From: Stutzerimonas stutzeri
GTDB lineage: Bacteria > Pseudomonadota > Gammaproteobacteria > Pseudomonadales > Pseudomonadaceae
DNA length: 64,000 nt
Direction of reading: 5' to 3'
Assembly: GCF_024448695.1 (NCBI RefSeq)
Contig: NZ_JAMOHY010000001.1
Coordinates: forward strand, 62,001 to 126,000
The notes below the pieces were generated by a model. The model worked only from the letters and a program-made list of their open reading frames with translations, was not told the origin of the DNA and did no database searches. Numbering within the stretch: position 1 is the stretch's first letter; every line of letters begins with the position of its first letter. Positions 20,835-29,411 of the stretch are shown here, one piece after another. The position numbers and the translations under genes are program-made.

Positions 20835-21770
20835 CTATTCCAACCCACTCAGTAACAAAAGCCCGGCATTGATGGTGAGCGCCGACGACAACGTGGTAAT
20901 CACAATGATGGTCGCCGCCAGTCGATAGTTTGAGTTGACTGCACGTGCCATGACGAAGCTGGCGGCTGCCGTGGGGCTGGCGAAGTAGAGGAAAAGGATA
21001 CCCAGGTCTGCGCCTCGGAAGCCCCAAAGCCAGGCGCCGAACGTGGCCAGCAGCGGTAGCCAGAGCATCTTCATCAGGCTGGCGCTGATCGCCGTATCGC
21101 TGCTTTCATGCAGCGCGTTCAGCGACAGGGTCCCACCGATGCAGATCAGCGCCAGGGGCAGGCTCAGCTGGGCAAAATATCCTGCTGAAGTCAGCAGCCA
21201 GTCCGGCAACATTACCTGCCAGTAGGCAAAGGGAATTGCTGCCGCGACCCCGATGATCAGTGGATTACGCAGAATGCTCAGGCACACCGAGCGCAGACTG
21301 GCGTTGCCGCTGGGGCTGTAGATGGCCAGCACCACCACCGAGAGCGTGTTGTAGATAATGATCACCACCCCTGCGAGCACGCTGCCCAGCGACAACCCGT
21401 AGTCACCGTAGAGGCTGCCCGCAAGCGCCAAGCCGACGATGCCGTTATTGCCGCGAAAGGCGCCCTGCACATACACGCCACGATCGGCCTGCGGACAGCG
21501 CCACAACGCCCAGCCCCAGGCAAGCAGAAAGCTGGCGATGGTGGCCAGTACAAAATAAAGGATCAACGTCGGCTGCAAGGCAGTAGCAAGATCAGCCTGA
21601 AGGATCGAAAGAAACAACAGCGTCGGCAGGCTGCCCTTGAACACCAGCGTCGAGGCGCTGCCAATAAAGGCGCTATCGATCCAGCCGATGCGCTTGAGCA
21701 CGACGCCAAGAAACAGCATCGCAAATACTGGAGCGGTAACGCCCAGCGTCTGAACGACAAGGGAAGGCAT
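20835..21770 (-). CDS. AEC (auxin efflux carrier) family transporter
   Basis: The 311-residue protein has about ten hydrophobic helices and the AEC-family pattern (AVFAMLFLGVVLKRIGWID at the N-terminus, SLPLALICIGGTLS in the second half). Bacterial members export or take up organic acids such as malate, but the substrate here cannot be read from sequence. It stands alone between two convergent or unrelated genes, with about 146 bp to roxR on the same strand. Confidence 0.85.
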   Translation of the reverse strand: MPSLVVQTLGVTAPVFAMLFLGVVLKRIGWIDSAFIGSASTLVFKGSLPTLLFLSILQADLATALQPTLILYFVLATIASFLLAWGWALWRCPQADRGVYVQGAFRGNNGIVGLALAGSLYGDYGLSLGSVLAGVVIIIYNTLSVVVLAIYSPSGNASLRSVCLSILRNPLIIGVAAAIPFAYWQVMLPDWLLTSAGYFAQLSLPLALICIGGTLSLNALHESSDTAISASLMKMLWLPLLATFGAWLWGFRGADLGILFLYFASPTAAASFVMARAVNSNYRLAATIIVITTLSSALTINAGLLLLSGLE

Positions 21771-21862
21771 GGATAGGCTCGGAGAGTAGGAGACTGAGGG
21801 CGCTTGTCGGATCGGTGAAGCCTAGTCCGACTTGCAACAGCACGGAGTCCCGCTTTTTGCAG

Positions 21863-21890
21863 GTCGGATTAGCCGAAGGCTTAATCCGAC
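21863..21890. repeat. Extragenic palindrome GTCGGATTAGCC...GGCTTAATCCGAC
   Basis: A 28-bp imperfect palindrome with arms GTCGGATTAGCC and GGCTTAATCCGAC lies just beyond the roxR stop. Such GTCGGATTA palindromes are common between Pseudomonas genes and could end the roxSR transcript. A degenerate relative is visible near 54881 (GATTAGCCAAAGGCGTGATT). Confidence 0.55.
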
Positions 21891-21916
21891 GATCGGAAGG
21901 CAGCCCGACTGTCAGG

Positions 21917-22477
21917 CTACCGTCTTACAGGCCGTTTCTGCAGTTTGCGCTGCAGGGTACGTCGATGCATGCCCAGCGCGCGGGCGGTGGCGGAGATATT
22001 GCCGTCGTGCTCGCCCAGCACGCGCTGGATGTGTTCCCACTGCAGGCGGTCCACCGACATCGGATTCTCCGGAACCAGCGTATCCAGGTCAGCGTGCCTG
22101 GAAAGCAGCGCGGCAAGCACGTCATCGGCATCGGCGGGCTTGCACAGGTAGTTGCAGGCCCCACGCTTGATGGCTTCGACGGCCGTGGCAATGCTCGAAT
22201 AACCGGTCAGGATCAGCACCTTCATCTCCGGGTCCAGTTCGAGCAGCTTGGGCAGCAATACAAGCCCCGAGTCGCCTTCCATCTTCAGGTCCAGCACCGC
22301 GTAATCGGGCGTCTCCTGCCTGGCCATCTCCAGGCCTTCCTCTGCCGAACCGGCGATGCTGACGTGCAACCCCCGACGACTCATGGCGCGCGCCATGACA
22401 CGGGTAAAGGTCGGATCATCATCCACCAGCAGCAGGTGGGGCTGATCTTCACCGTCGTGCTGCAACTCTTCGGTCAT
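21917..22477 (-). CDS. roxR: Response regulator RoxR (RegA/PrrA/ActR type)
   Basis: The 186-residue regulator has a receiver domain with acidic pocket LLVDDDPTF, phospho-acceptor Asp in YAVLDLKMEGDSG and ILTGYSS, joined by a short linker to a Fis-type helix-turn-helix (GNISATARALGMHRRTLQRK). This layout is typical of redox-sensing RegA/RoxR regulators, which in P. aeruginosa activate the cyanide-insensitive oxidase cioAB. It follows its sensor gene roxS on the same strand with a 34-bp gap. Confidence 0.94.
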   Translation of the reverse strand: MTEELQHDGEDQPHLLLVDDDPTFTRVMARAMSRRGLHVSIAGSAEEGLEMARQETPDYAVLDLKMEGDSGLVLLPKLLELDPEMKVLILTGYSSIATAVEAIKRGACNYLCKPADADDVLAALLSRHADLDTLVPENPMSVDRLQWEHIQRVLGEHDGNISATARALGMHRRTLQRKLQKRPVRR

Positions 22478-22511
22478 CTATGCATTCCTCGCAATTGGGT
22501 CACGTCAGTGA

Positions 22512-23768
22512 TCAGGCCCGTACCGAGCCGTGCGGCAGTCTCAATTCGGTCAGGGCGCCGCCATCTTCATGATTGTAGAGTTTCACAGTCCCGCCGGCAC
22601 GTGTCACGCTCGCCTGACTGAGAAATAGTCCCAGACCAAACCCCTTGCCCTTGGTGGTAATGAAGGGTCTGCCGATTTGCTCTGCAATCGCCAGCGGCAC
22701 GCCAGCGCCGTGGTCTCGAATGGTCAGCTTGATCCATTGCGCATCCCAGTCCAGTCGAATATCCAGATCGTCCGGGCTGGCATCGGTGGCGTTATTCAAT
22801 AGATTGAGCAGCGACTGCCCCAGGTCCGCCGGGGGCATCAGCCGTGGCGGGCTGCCCTTGCCCAGGCACTGAAAACGATAGGTCGCCTCCGGTCGCATCA
22901 GGTGCCAGCGCTGCATCACCGACTCCACCCATTCACGTGCATTCTGCTCGACGATAGCCTGCCGACGATCTGCCTCGGCAGCGCGCACCAGCTGTCGCAG
23001 GCTCTCCTTGCACAGCTGAACCTGGGATTGCAGCAGTGCAAGGTCTTCATTCAGGGGCTGCGGCTGCTGGTATTCCTGGCGCAGCTCCTTGAGCAGCACA
23101 CTCATAGTCGCCAGCGGCGTGCCCAGTTCATGCGCGGCCCCGGCAGCCTGAGTCGCCACCGCCAACAGTTGCTGGTCACGCATGCTTTCCTCGCGGCGCT
23201 GGGCCTGTAATTGCTCCTGGCGCCTTAACTGCTCGGCCATGCGGGCGACGAAAAAGGTGATCAGCGCAGCGGCCAGCGCAAAGCTTAGCCACATGCCATA
23301 GACCAGCAGCGTGGTGCGATCGACCGGCGGCACGATAATGGGGTCATACCAGGCCAGCATCAGCGTATAGCCGGCCAGCGCCAGGCCTGAGAGGACAATC
23401 GAGTACAACCACGGCAAGGTCGCCGCAGCGATGGTCAGCGGTACCAGGTAATAAGATACAAACGGATTGGTCGAGCCGCCCGAGTAATACAGCAGGGCAC
23501 TGTGAATCAGCAGGTCGGTCGCCAGATGGAAGGCATATTCCTGCTCGGTTACCGGCCAGGGGCCACGCAGCCGCAGCGCGGTGACCAGGCAGATCACACC
23601 AGAAACCGCCAGCGTCACCCCAAGATGCAGCCACGGCAGCACAACCAGCTGCGTGGCATAGGCAAGGCCGACCGCGCCTGCTTGGGCGGCAAGAACAAGG
23701 ATGCGGATCAGGGTGAGCAGACGAAGATTCTGCCGGCTTGCCGACAACAGCTGAACGGATGCGTACAT
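22512..23768 (-). CDS. roxS: Sensor histidine kinase RoxS (RegB/PrrB type)
   Basis: The 418-residue kinase has about six N-terminal membrane helices (residues 20-185) and then a cytoplasmic dimerisation domain with H-box AAGAAHELGTPLATMSVLL, a hallmark of RegB/PrrB/RoxS. The ATPase domain has N-box LLNLLNNATDAS, DHGAGVP and GKGFGLGLFLSQ. The start at MYASVQLLSAS, preceded by a GGAG site, was preferred to an ATG 29 codons upstream. It probably senses quinone or respiratory state. Confidence 0.94.
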   Translation of the reverse strand: MYASVQLLSASRQNLRLLTLIRILVLAAQAGAVGLAYATQLVVLPWLHLGVTLAVSGVICLVTALRLRGPWPVTEQEYAFHLATDLLIHSALLYYSGGSTNPFVSYYLVPLTIAAATLPWLYSIVLSGLALAGYTLMLAWYDPIIVPPVDRTTLLVYGMWLSFALAAALITFFVARMAEQLRRQEQLQAQRREESMRDQQLLAVATQAAGAAHELGTPLATMSVLLKELRQEYQQPQPLNEDLALLQSQVQLCKESLRQLVRAAEADRRQAIVEQNAREWVESVMQRWHLMRPEATYRFQCLGKGSPPRLMPPADLGQSLLNLLNNATDASPDDLDIRLDWDAQWIKLTIRDHGAGVPLAIAEQIGRPFITTKGKGFGLGLFLSQASVTRAGGTVKLYNHEDGGALTELRLPHGSVRA

Positions 23769-23911
23769 GGGGTCTCCAATCGATTCGCGAGTATAACCAA
23801 GCGCCCCGAAAGGCACCCTGTCTGCGGCAATGAGACGCATGGAAAATCTGCGCAACCCTTCTCAACGGGATAAAGTCAGGTGCCGCCCACTTGCCCCCTC
23901 CAGGAGTCATC

Positions 23912-24604
23912 ATGTCTGCCTCTTTTGTCCGTCCAGTCACCTTAATTGCCTGCCTGGCCTGCCTCCCGGCAATCGCCGACGATCAGCGCTACAACCAGAT
24001 ATCCCTGCGCGCCGAAGCCACCAGCGAAGTGGCCCACGACCGCATGCACGTCACGCTCTACAGCGAGGCCCAGCACCAGGACCCGGCGCAGCTCGCCGCG
24101 CAGACCACGCAGACCATCAACAAGGCGCTGCAACGCGCCCGCCAGACTGGTGAAGTGGTTGTCAGCCAGGGCAGCCGCAGCAGCTATCCGGTCTACGAGG
24201 AAAAGGGCCAGCAGATCACTGCCTGGCGCGAACGTGCCGAGCTTCGCCTTGAGAGCAGTGACTTTGCCGCTCTCTCCAAGCTCACCGGTGAGCTGATGCA
24301 GGACCTGAAGATGGGCAGCATGCACTTCAGTGTCTCCGACGCGATCCGCAAGCAGAACGAAGATGCCCTGCTCAAGGACGCCATTACTGCCTTTCGCGCC
24401 AGGGCACAGCTGACCACCGAAGCACTGGGTGGCAGCGACTACCGGATCGTCAACCTCAACCTGGGCAGCGGTGGCGGCTACCAGCCGGTGATGCGCAGCA
24501 TGGCGATGAAGAACATGGATGCCATGGCAACCCCGGAAATCGAGGCCGGCACTCGCCAGGTCAGCGTCAATGCCGACGGCATCATCGAAGTGCTGATGCC
24601 GTAA
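23912..24604 (+). CDS. SIMPL-domain (DUF541) periplasmic protein
   Basis: The 230-residue protein has a signal peptide (MSASFVRPVTLIACLACLPA, cleavage near IADDQ) and one SIMPL/DUF541 domain. The function of the family is poorly known; some members affect outer-membrane integrity or stress resistance. An AGGAG ribosome site precedes the ATG. The gene is divergent from roxS; in PAO1 I recall a similar gene beside roxSR. Confidence 0.9.
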   Translation: MSASFVRPVTLIACLACLPAIADDQRYNQISLRAEATSEVAHDRMHVTLYSEAQHQDPAQLAAQTTQTINKALQRARQTGEVVVSQGSRSSYPVYEEKGQQITAWRERAELRLESSDFAALSKLTGELMQDLKMGSMHFSVSDAIRKQNEDALLKDAITAFRARAQLTTEALGGSDYRIVNLNLGSGGGYQPVMRSMAMKNMDAMATPEIEAGTRQVSVNADGIIEVLMP

Positions 24605-24841
24605 CAACCCACAAGGGACGGCCTGACCTGAGACCAATTCGCGGCATGTGATGCGCTCGCGGTCACTCTGCAAGCGCATCAATAGATGCCGGCGTGCCAA
24701 TTGTTACGCTGTCGCCGAGCTCTCGAAAAATACTCGTAACAAATTGAAACAATTGCTCAGACCTTTGAAAATAGGGCTTTCCAGCCTGGTCGAGCAAGCA
24801 AATAGCCATGGTGGTAAATCTTTTGTAAGGAATTCCTATTC

Positions 24842-24881
24842 GCGAATAACTATCATGCGCACCGGAATGATTCTCAACAAC
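24842..24881. promoter_or_regulatory. Candidate Fur-binding region before TonB receptor
   Basis: Two overlapping matches to the 19-bp Fur consensus lie 14-53 bp before the receptor ATG. GCGAATAACTATCATGCGC matches about 11 of 19 positions, and the bottom-strand GTTGTTGAGAATCATTCCG about 12 of 19, with the classic GAGAATCATT core. I counted these by hand. The location over an AT-rich promoter region fits iron repression of the receptor. Confidence 0.5.
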
Positions 24882-24894
24882 AAAGGATCCGCGC

Positions 24895-27027
24895 ATGTAC
24901 GTCCCCTTCACCCGCTCGGCACTGGCTACTGCTCTTGTCGGTTGCGGCCTGAGCTTGTCAGTTTTTGCTGAAACAACCCCGGTAAACCTGGACGCGATGG
25001 TCGTCAGCGCCTCCGGTTTTGAACAGAAGATCACCGATGCTCCGGCAAGTATCAGTGTAATTACTGGTGAAGAGCTAAAACTTAAGCGAGTCGCCAGCCT
25101 GGCCGACGCTTTGGCTGATGTCGAAGGCGTGGACGTTAACGACAACGCCGGTAAGACCGGCGGCCTGAATATCAGCATCCGCGGCATGGGTAGCGCCTAT
25201 ACGCTCATCCTTATAGACGGACGTCGTCAGAACGCAGCAGGGGACGTGACACCGAACGGTTTCGGCGAAACCAAGACTAGCTTCATGCCACCCATTTCGG
25301 CCATCGAACGTATCGAAGTCATCCGTGGCCCAATGTCCACGCTCTACGGCTCCGATGCCATGGGCGGCGTTATCAACATCATCACCAAGAAGGTCGGCAA
25401 GGAATGGGGGGGCTCGGTTAGCGCCGAGACAACCTTGCAGGAGCACCAAGAATACGGTGACAGCCGTGCCACCGAAGTCTACCTTAGCGGCCCTCTTATC
25501 GAGGACAAGCTTGGCTTGACGTTGCGCGGCAAATATTTCGAGCGTGACGACTCAAATATCGAGTACGACAACTCAGCGACAGGCGAAACCGTGGCGCCCG
25601 GTATGGGTGCCAATCCGGTCGGGTCGGACATTTGGAACGCAGGCGGTCGTCTAACCTTTACGCCTAATGCTGACCACGACATTAGCCTAGACTACGAACA
25701 GAACAAGCAGTGGTACGACAATAGCGAAGGACAGATGGGCACCCTGGGCGCCGCGGGAGGCTACGAGGAAGAGCAGCGCTACAACCGCGAACAGTACAGC
25801 CTCTCCCATACCGGTCGTTTCAGCTTTGGTACGCTGGATTCCAGCCTAATGCGCAGCACCACCGAAACCAAGGGCCGCCTGATCCCCGCACTGCTCAACA
25901 CGCCGGGCATCGTCGCTGGCGGGCCGCGAAAGCTGGAATCGGAAAACACCATCTTCGATACCAAGTTGATGATGCCTATCGGTGACCACAACCTCACAGT
26001 CGGGGGCCAGTACTGGGAAGCCGAGATGCTCGACGGCGTGGTGCTGGATAAATTCGAGCACCGCATGAAATCGGTATTCGTAGAGAACGAATGGCGCATG
26101 CTCGACAGCCTTGCTCTGACTGTCGGTGTTCGTCGTGACGATCACGACAAGTTTGGCAGCCACACCAGTCCACGCGCCTACCTCGTCTGGAATGCCAGCG
26201 ACAATTGGACACTTAAAGGTGGTGTCAGCGAAGGCTTCAAGGCGCCGGACCTTGAGGACCTGGCTGACGGTATCAACGGCTTTGGCCGTCAGGGCCGCAT
26301 GCCTCTGATCGGCAACCCAGACTTGCAGCCGGAAACCAGCCGTAGCAGTGAGTTCGGCGTCTATTTTGACACTCTGGAAAACTTCAACGCCAATGTGACG
26401 CTGTTTCACAACAAGTTCGAAGACAAGCTATCCACCACCACAGTGGACAACTGCCGTGTAAATAACAGTGCAAGCTGCGTGGATATCGGGCCGGGCTGGG
26501 AAGCCGCAGCGCCGACCTTCTCTAAGGCGGTCAACGTCGATGAAGCCGTCACCAAGGGTGTCGAAATCGCAGGTCGCTGGCGATTCGCTCCTGCCTGGAG
26601 CCTTAGCGCCAACTACACGTACACTGATACCGAGCAGAAGAGTGGCGTCAACAAGGGTTGGCCGCTCAACAGCACACCCGAGCACATGGTCAACGCCAAG
26701 CTTGACTGGCAGGCAACCGACCGTCTGAGCACTTGGCTGCGTGGCGAGTACCGCAGCGAGCGCTTCCGCCGCACCGGCGTAGCACGCGACTACGGCTACG
26801 ATGCTTTTGGTGACTACAAGGCCTACACCCTGTTCCACCTCGGCGGCAGCTACAGGGTTAGCGATAATCTCGACGTCAGCGCGACCATCTACAACCTGTT
26901 CGACAAGGACTTCATCGATTACCAGCCCTACGCCAGCAACGCTGCAGGCCTTGTTGCCTACGGTAACGAATACAACAACAACCAGGAACGTCGTCGCCTC
27001 TGGCTCTCCGCTACCTACAACTTCTAA
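24895..27027 (+). CDS. TonB-dependent outer-membrane receptor (FepA/CirA-like)
   Basis: The 710-residue protein has a signal peptide (to about residue 25), a plug domain with LADALADVEGVDVND, IRGMGSAYTLILIDGRR and IERIEVIRGPMSTLYGSDAM (about residues 35-165) and a 22-strand barrel ending in the aromatic C-terminus WLSATYNF. A candidate TonB box is LDAMVVSA. Two cysteines in one extracellular loop (DNCRVNNSASC) probably form a disulphide, as in CirA/FepA-type catecholate receptors. The substrate is unproven. Early codon use (CTA, CTT, AGT, GTA, ATT) looks less GC-biased than its neighbours, suggesting separate ancestry. A Fur-like region lies upstream. Confidence 0.93.
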   Translation: MYVPFTRSALATALVGCGLSLSVFAETTPVNLDAMVVSASGFEQKITDAPASISVITGEELKLKRVASLADALADVEGVDVNDNAGKTGGLNISIRGMGSAYTLILIDGRRQNAAGDVTPNGFGETKTSFMPPISAIERIEVIRGPMSTLYGSDAMGGVINIITKKVGKEWGGSVSAETTLQEHQEYGDSRATEVYLSGPLIEDKLGLTLRGKYFERDDSNIEYDNSATGETVAPGMGANPVGSDIWNAGGRLTFTPNADHDISLDYEQNKQWYDNSEGQMGTLGAAGGYEEEQRYNREQYSLSHTGRFSFGTLDSSLMRSTTETKGRLIPALLNTPGIVAGGPRKLESENTIFDTKLMMPIGDHNLTVGGQYWEAEMLDGVVLDKFEHRMKSVFVENEWRMLDSLALTVGVRRDDHDKFGSHTSPRAYLVWNASDNWTLKGGVSEGFKAPDLEDLADGINGFGRQGRMPLIGNPDLQPETSRSSEFGVYFDTLENFNANVTLFHNKFEDKLSTTTVDNCRVNNSASCVDIGPGWEAAAPTFSKAVNVDEAVTKGVEIAGRWRFAPAWSLSANYTYTDTEQKSGVNKGWPLNSTPEHMVNAKLDWQATDRLSTWLRGEYRSERFRRTGVARDYGYDAFGDYKAYTLFHLGGSYRVSDNLDVSATIYNLFDKDFIDYQPYASNAAGLVAYGNEYNNNQERRRLWLSATYNF

Positions 27028-27035
27028 GCACTAGT

Positions 27036-27060
27036 ATCGGCCCGCATCATGCGGGCCGAT
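27036..27060 (+). terminator. Hairpin after TonB receptor
   Basis: A perfect stem ATCGGCCCGC / GCGGGCCGAT with a short loop lies 9 nt beyond the receptor stop, followed by the AT-rich GCAAATGTATAG. It probably terminates the receptor mRNA, which would put the following genes under partial or separate control. Confidence 0.7.
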
Positions 27061-27151
27061 GCAAATGTATAGTGTTGGTAAATCATTCGCATTTGTGCAC
27101 CGATTGTTTCTAGAATCCTTCCTCAGGATTTCGCTGCATTAAGGCTTCTCG

Positions 27152-27751
27152 ATGCTCCCCATCCCCTGGCTCGGCACTCTGCGCCAATGGCACTGGATCA
27201 GCTCTGCGCTGTGCCTGGTTGGCATGCTGCTGTTCGCGGTGACAGGCATCACGCTCAACCATGCGGCGCAGATCGAGGCCAGCCCGCAAGTCATCGCACG
27301 CACGGCCTCATTGCCGGAATCCCTGCAGCAACGCTTGTTGGCCGATCAGCCTGTCGAGGGCCTGCCGAACGAACTGCAGGCCTGGCTGGAAAGCGCGCTG
27401 AACATCGACCTAACGAGCCGCGAAGCGGAATGGAGTGACGGCGAGTTGTATGTCGCCCTGCCCCGTCCCGGTGGTGATGCCTGGCTGAGTCTGGTGCTGG
27501 AAACCGGCGAGCTCGAATATGAATCCACCGACCGTGGCTGGGTTTCCTACCTCAACGACCTGCACAAGGGCCGTAATACCGGAACGGCCTGGAGCTGGTT
27601 CATCGATATCTTCGCCGCAGCCTGCGTGGTCTTCAGCCTGACCGGGCTGCTGCTGTTGCAACGCCACGCGGCGGGACGCCCGACAACCTGGCCACTGGTG
27701 GGGCTGGGGCTGGTCATTCCGCTGCTGCTGGCGCTGCTTTTCATTCATTAA
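27152..27751 (+). CDS. PepSY-associated membrane protein
   Basis: A 199-residue protein with an N-terminal membrane helix ([21 protein letters not shown]), a periplasmic PepSY-like domain of about 100 residues and two C-terminal helices. Conserved histidines flank the helices (WHW, LNHA, LHKGR, LLQRH), as in the PepSY_TM family to which siderophore reductases such as FoxB and PiuB belong. It looks like a short PepSY_TM unit, separate from the flavoprotein encoded three genes on. It is followed after 9 nt by the DUF2271 gene. Confidence 0.85.
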   Translation: MLPIPWLGTLRQWHWISSALCLVGMLLFAVTGITLNHAAQIEASPQVIARTASLPESLQQRLLADQPVEGLPNELQAWLESALNIDLTSREAEWSDGELYVALPRPGGDAWLSLVLETGELEYESTDRGWVSYLNDLHKGRNTGTAWSWFIDIFAAACVVFSLTGLLLLQRHAAGRPTTWPLVGLGLVIPLLLALLFIH

Positions 27752-27760
27752 GGACTCCTC

Positions 27761-28270
27761 ATGCCCAAACGCTTGCTGCTGCCCCTCGCCCTGCTCAGCG
27801 CTCCCCTGCTGGCGGCGGACATGGACGTGACCGTGGAAATCCCACGCCTGCAGGTGGCCGAATACCACCGCCCCTATGTGGCGATCTGGCTGGAAAAACC
27901 GGACCAGAGCCATGCCGCCGATCTGGCAGTGTGGTACGACCTCAAATTGAAGGACAAGGAAGGCGAGAAATGGCTCAAGGACCTGCGCCAGTGGTGGCGT
28001 CGCAGCGGTCGCAGCCTGGAAATGCCGGTGGACGGCCTCAGCGCAGCGACCCGCGCAGTGGGCACTCACAGCCTGAAATTCAGCGATAGCCGGACGCCCC
28101 TGCAAGCTCTGCCCGCTGGCGAATACCGCCTGGTAGTGGAAGCGGTGCGCGAAGTCGGTGGCCGCGAGTTGCTGCGCCTGCCGTTCAGCTGGCCGCCGCA
28201 GCAGACCGAGACCCAAAGCATTCAAGGCGAAAGCGAGCTGGGCGCCATCACACTCACGCTCACCCCCTGA
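27761..28270 (+). CDS. DUF2271 periplasmic protein
   Basis: The 169-residue protein has a signal peptide (MPKRLLLPLALLSAPLLAAD) and matches the DUF2271 family, with EIPRLQVAEYHRPYVAIWLE and WLKDLRQWWRRSGR. No enzymatic motif is evident. Members are typically encoded beside PepSY-type membrane proteins and TonB receptors, so a role in periplasmic iron handling is inferred from context only. Confidence 0.85.
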   Translation: MPKRLLLPLALLSAPLLAADMDVTVEIPRLQVAEYHRPYVAIWLEKPDQSHAADLAVWYDLKLKDKEGEKWLKDLRQWWRRSGRSLEMPVDGLSAATRAVGTHSLKFSDSRTPLQALPAGEYRLVVEAVREVGGRELLRLPFSWPPQQTETQSIQGESELGAITLTLTP

Positions 28271-28410
28271 CAGACCGTTGAAAAACTACCTGCGTTGGCA
28301 ATACGGCGTTAAAAACAGGCTCGGACTGCTCATTTAGATCACTAAACTCCGCGTCCTCGCCTGTTTTTGCCTTGTCTTGCCTGCCTCGCCTACGTTTTTC
28401 AATCGGCCTG
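28271..28410. repeat. Palindromic repeat element, complete two-arm copy
   Basis: The left arm CAGACCGTTGAAAAACTACC reappears in inverted form at the right end as GTTTTTCAATCGGCCTG. Internal AAAAACAGGC/GCCTGTTTTT also pairs, giving a long imperfect hairpin of about 140 bp. It fills the gap between DUF2271 and DUF4198. No transposase is inside, so it is a MITE-like or REP-like non-autonomous element. Single-arm copies occur at 14637, 39053 and 61788. Confidence 0.7.
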
Positions 28411-28432
28411 TTTAACAATAAGGAAGCCCACC

Positions 28433-29308
28433 ATGAACCCCATGATCAAATGGACCACCCTGGCCCTCGCCATCTGCCTGCCGCTTTCCGCCCAGGCGCA
28501 CCGAGCCTGGATGCTGCCCTCAGCCACCGTTCTTTCCGGAGACGAGCCCTGGATCACCGTGGACGCCGCCGTTTCCAACGACCTGTTCTACTTCGAGCAT
28601 GTGCCGCTGCGCCTTCAGGGCATCGGCGATGCAGCCCAGGCACCCGCTGGCGGCCCGCCCGGCATGCGCGCACGCCCGACCCCGGCACTGCAGATCGTCG
28701 CCCCGGACGGCTCGCATGCGAGCGCCCAGAATGGCAGCATCGGCCGCTATCGCAGCACCTTCGATGTACAGCTCAGCCAGAAAGGCACCTACAAGCTGGC
28801 CGTCGCCAACAGCGGCCTGTTCGCCAGCTGGAAGGAAAAAGGCGAGCTGCGCCGCTGGATGGGCACCGCAGAGAATTTCGCCAAGGACGTGCCGGCCAAC
28901 GCCGAAGATCTCAAGATCAGCCAGACCAGCAGCCGCATGGAAGTATTCGTCACCTCCGGCAACCCCACCGAAAGCGTGCTCAAGCCCACCGGCCAGGGCC
29001 TTGAACTGGCGCCAGTGACCCACCCCAACGACCTGTTCGCCGGGGAAGCCGCCGAGTTCGTCTTCCTTCTGGACGGCAAGCCCGCTGCCGACGTGGAGAT
29101 CAGCGTGATACCCGGCGGCAACCGCTACCGCGATCAGTTGGGCGAGATCAATGCCAGCACCGATGCTCAGGGCAAGGTCAGCATCACCTGGCCGCAGGCC
29201 GGTATGTACTGGCTGGAAGCCGAGCTGAAGACCGACAAGGGCGTGGCCAAGCCAGCCACCGAGCGGCGCGCCAGCTACAGCGCCACGCTGGAAGTCCTGG
29301 CCCCCTGA
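28433..29308 (+). CDS. DUF4198 periplasmic protein
   Basis: A 291-residue exported protein (signal peptide MNPMIKWTTLALAICLPLSA, cleavage AQAHRAW) of the DUF4198 family, whose mature N-terminus HRAWMLPS is typical. The family has two Ig-like beta domains and relatives linked to nickel/cobalt or iron transport loci. The ATG has AGGA 9 nt upstream; the longer in-frame start at 28367 lies in the repeat element and was rejected. Context with DUF2271 and a reductase suggests a role in metal uptake, by inference. Confidence 0.88.
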   Translation: MNPMIKWTTLALAICLPLSAQAHRAWMLPSATVLSGDEPWITVDAAVSNDLFYFEHVPLRLQGIGDAAQAPAGGPPGMRARPTPALQIVAPDGSHASAQNGSIGRYRSTFDVQLSQKGTYKLAVANSGLFASWKEKGELRRWMGTAENFAKDVPANAEDLKISQTSSRMEVFVTSGNPTESVLKPTGQGLELAPVTHPNDLFAGEAAEFVFLLDGKPAADVEISVIPGGNRYRDQLGEINASTDAQGKVSITWPQAGMYWLEAELKTDKGVAKPATERRASYSATLEVLAP

Positions 29309-29411
29309 GCCATTCGGGCTGGACCGGCCAGGTCCAGCCCGAATGCCCGGCCAGGCATACGCACAGCGCTGCACACTATGCCGACTCCCCATCAAGCCGA
29401 GACACCCTGAC

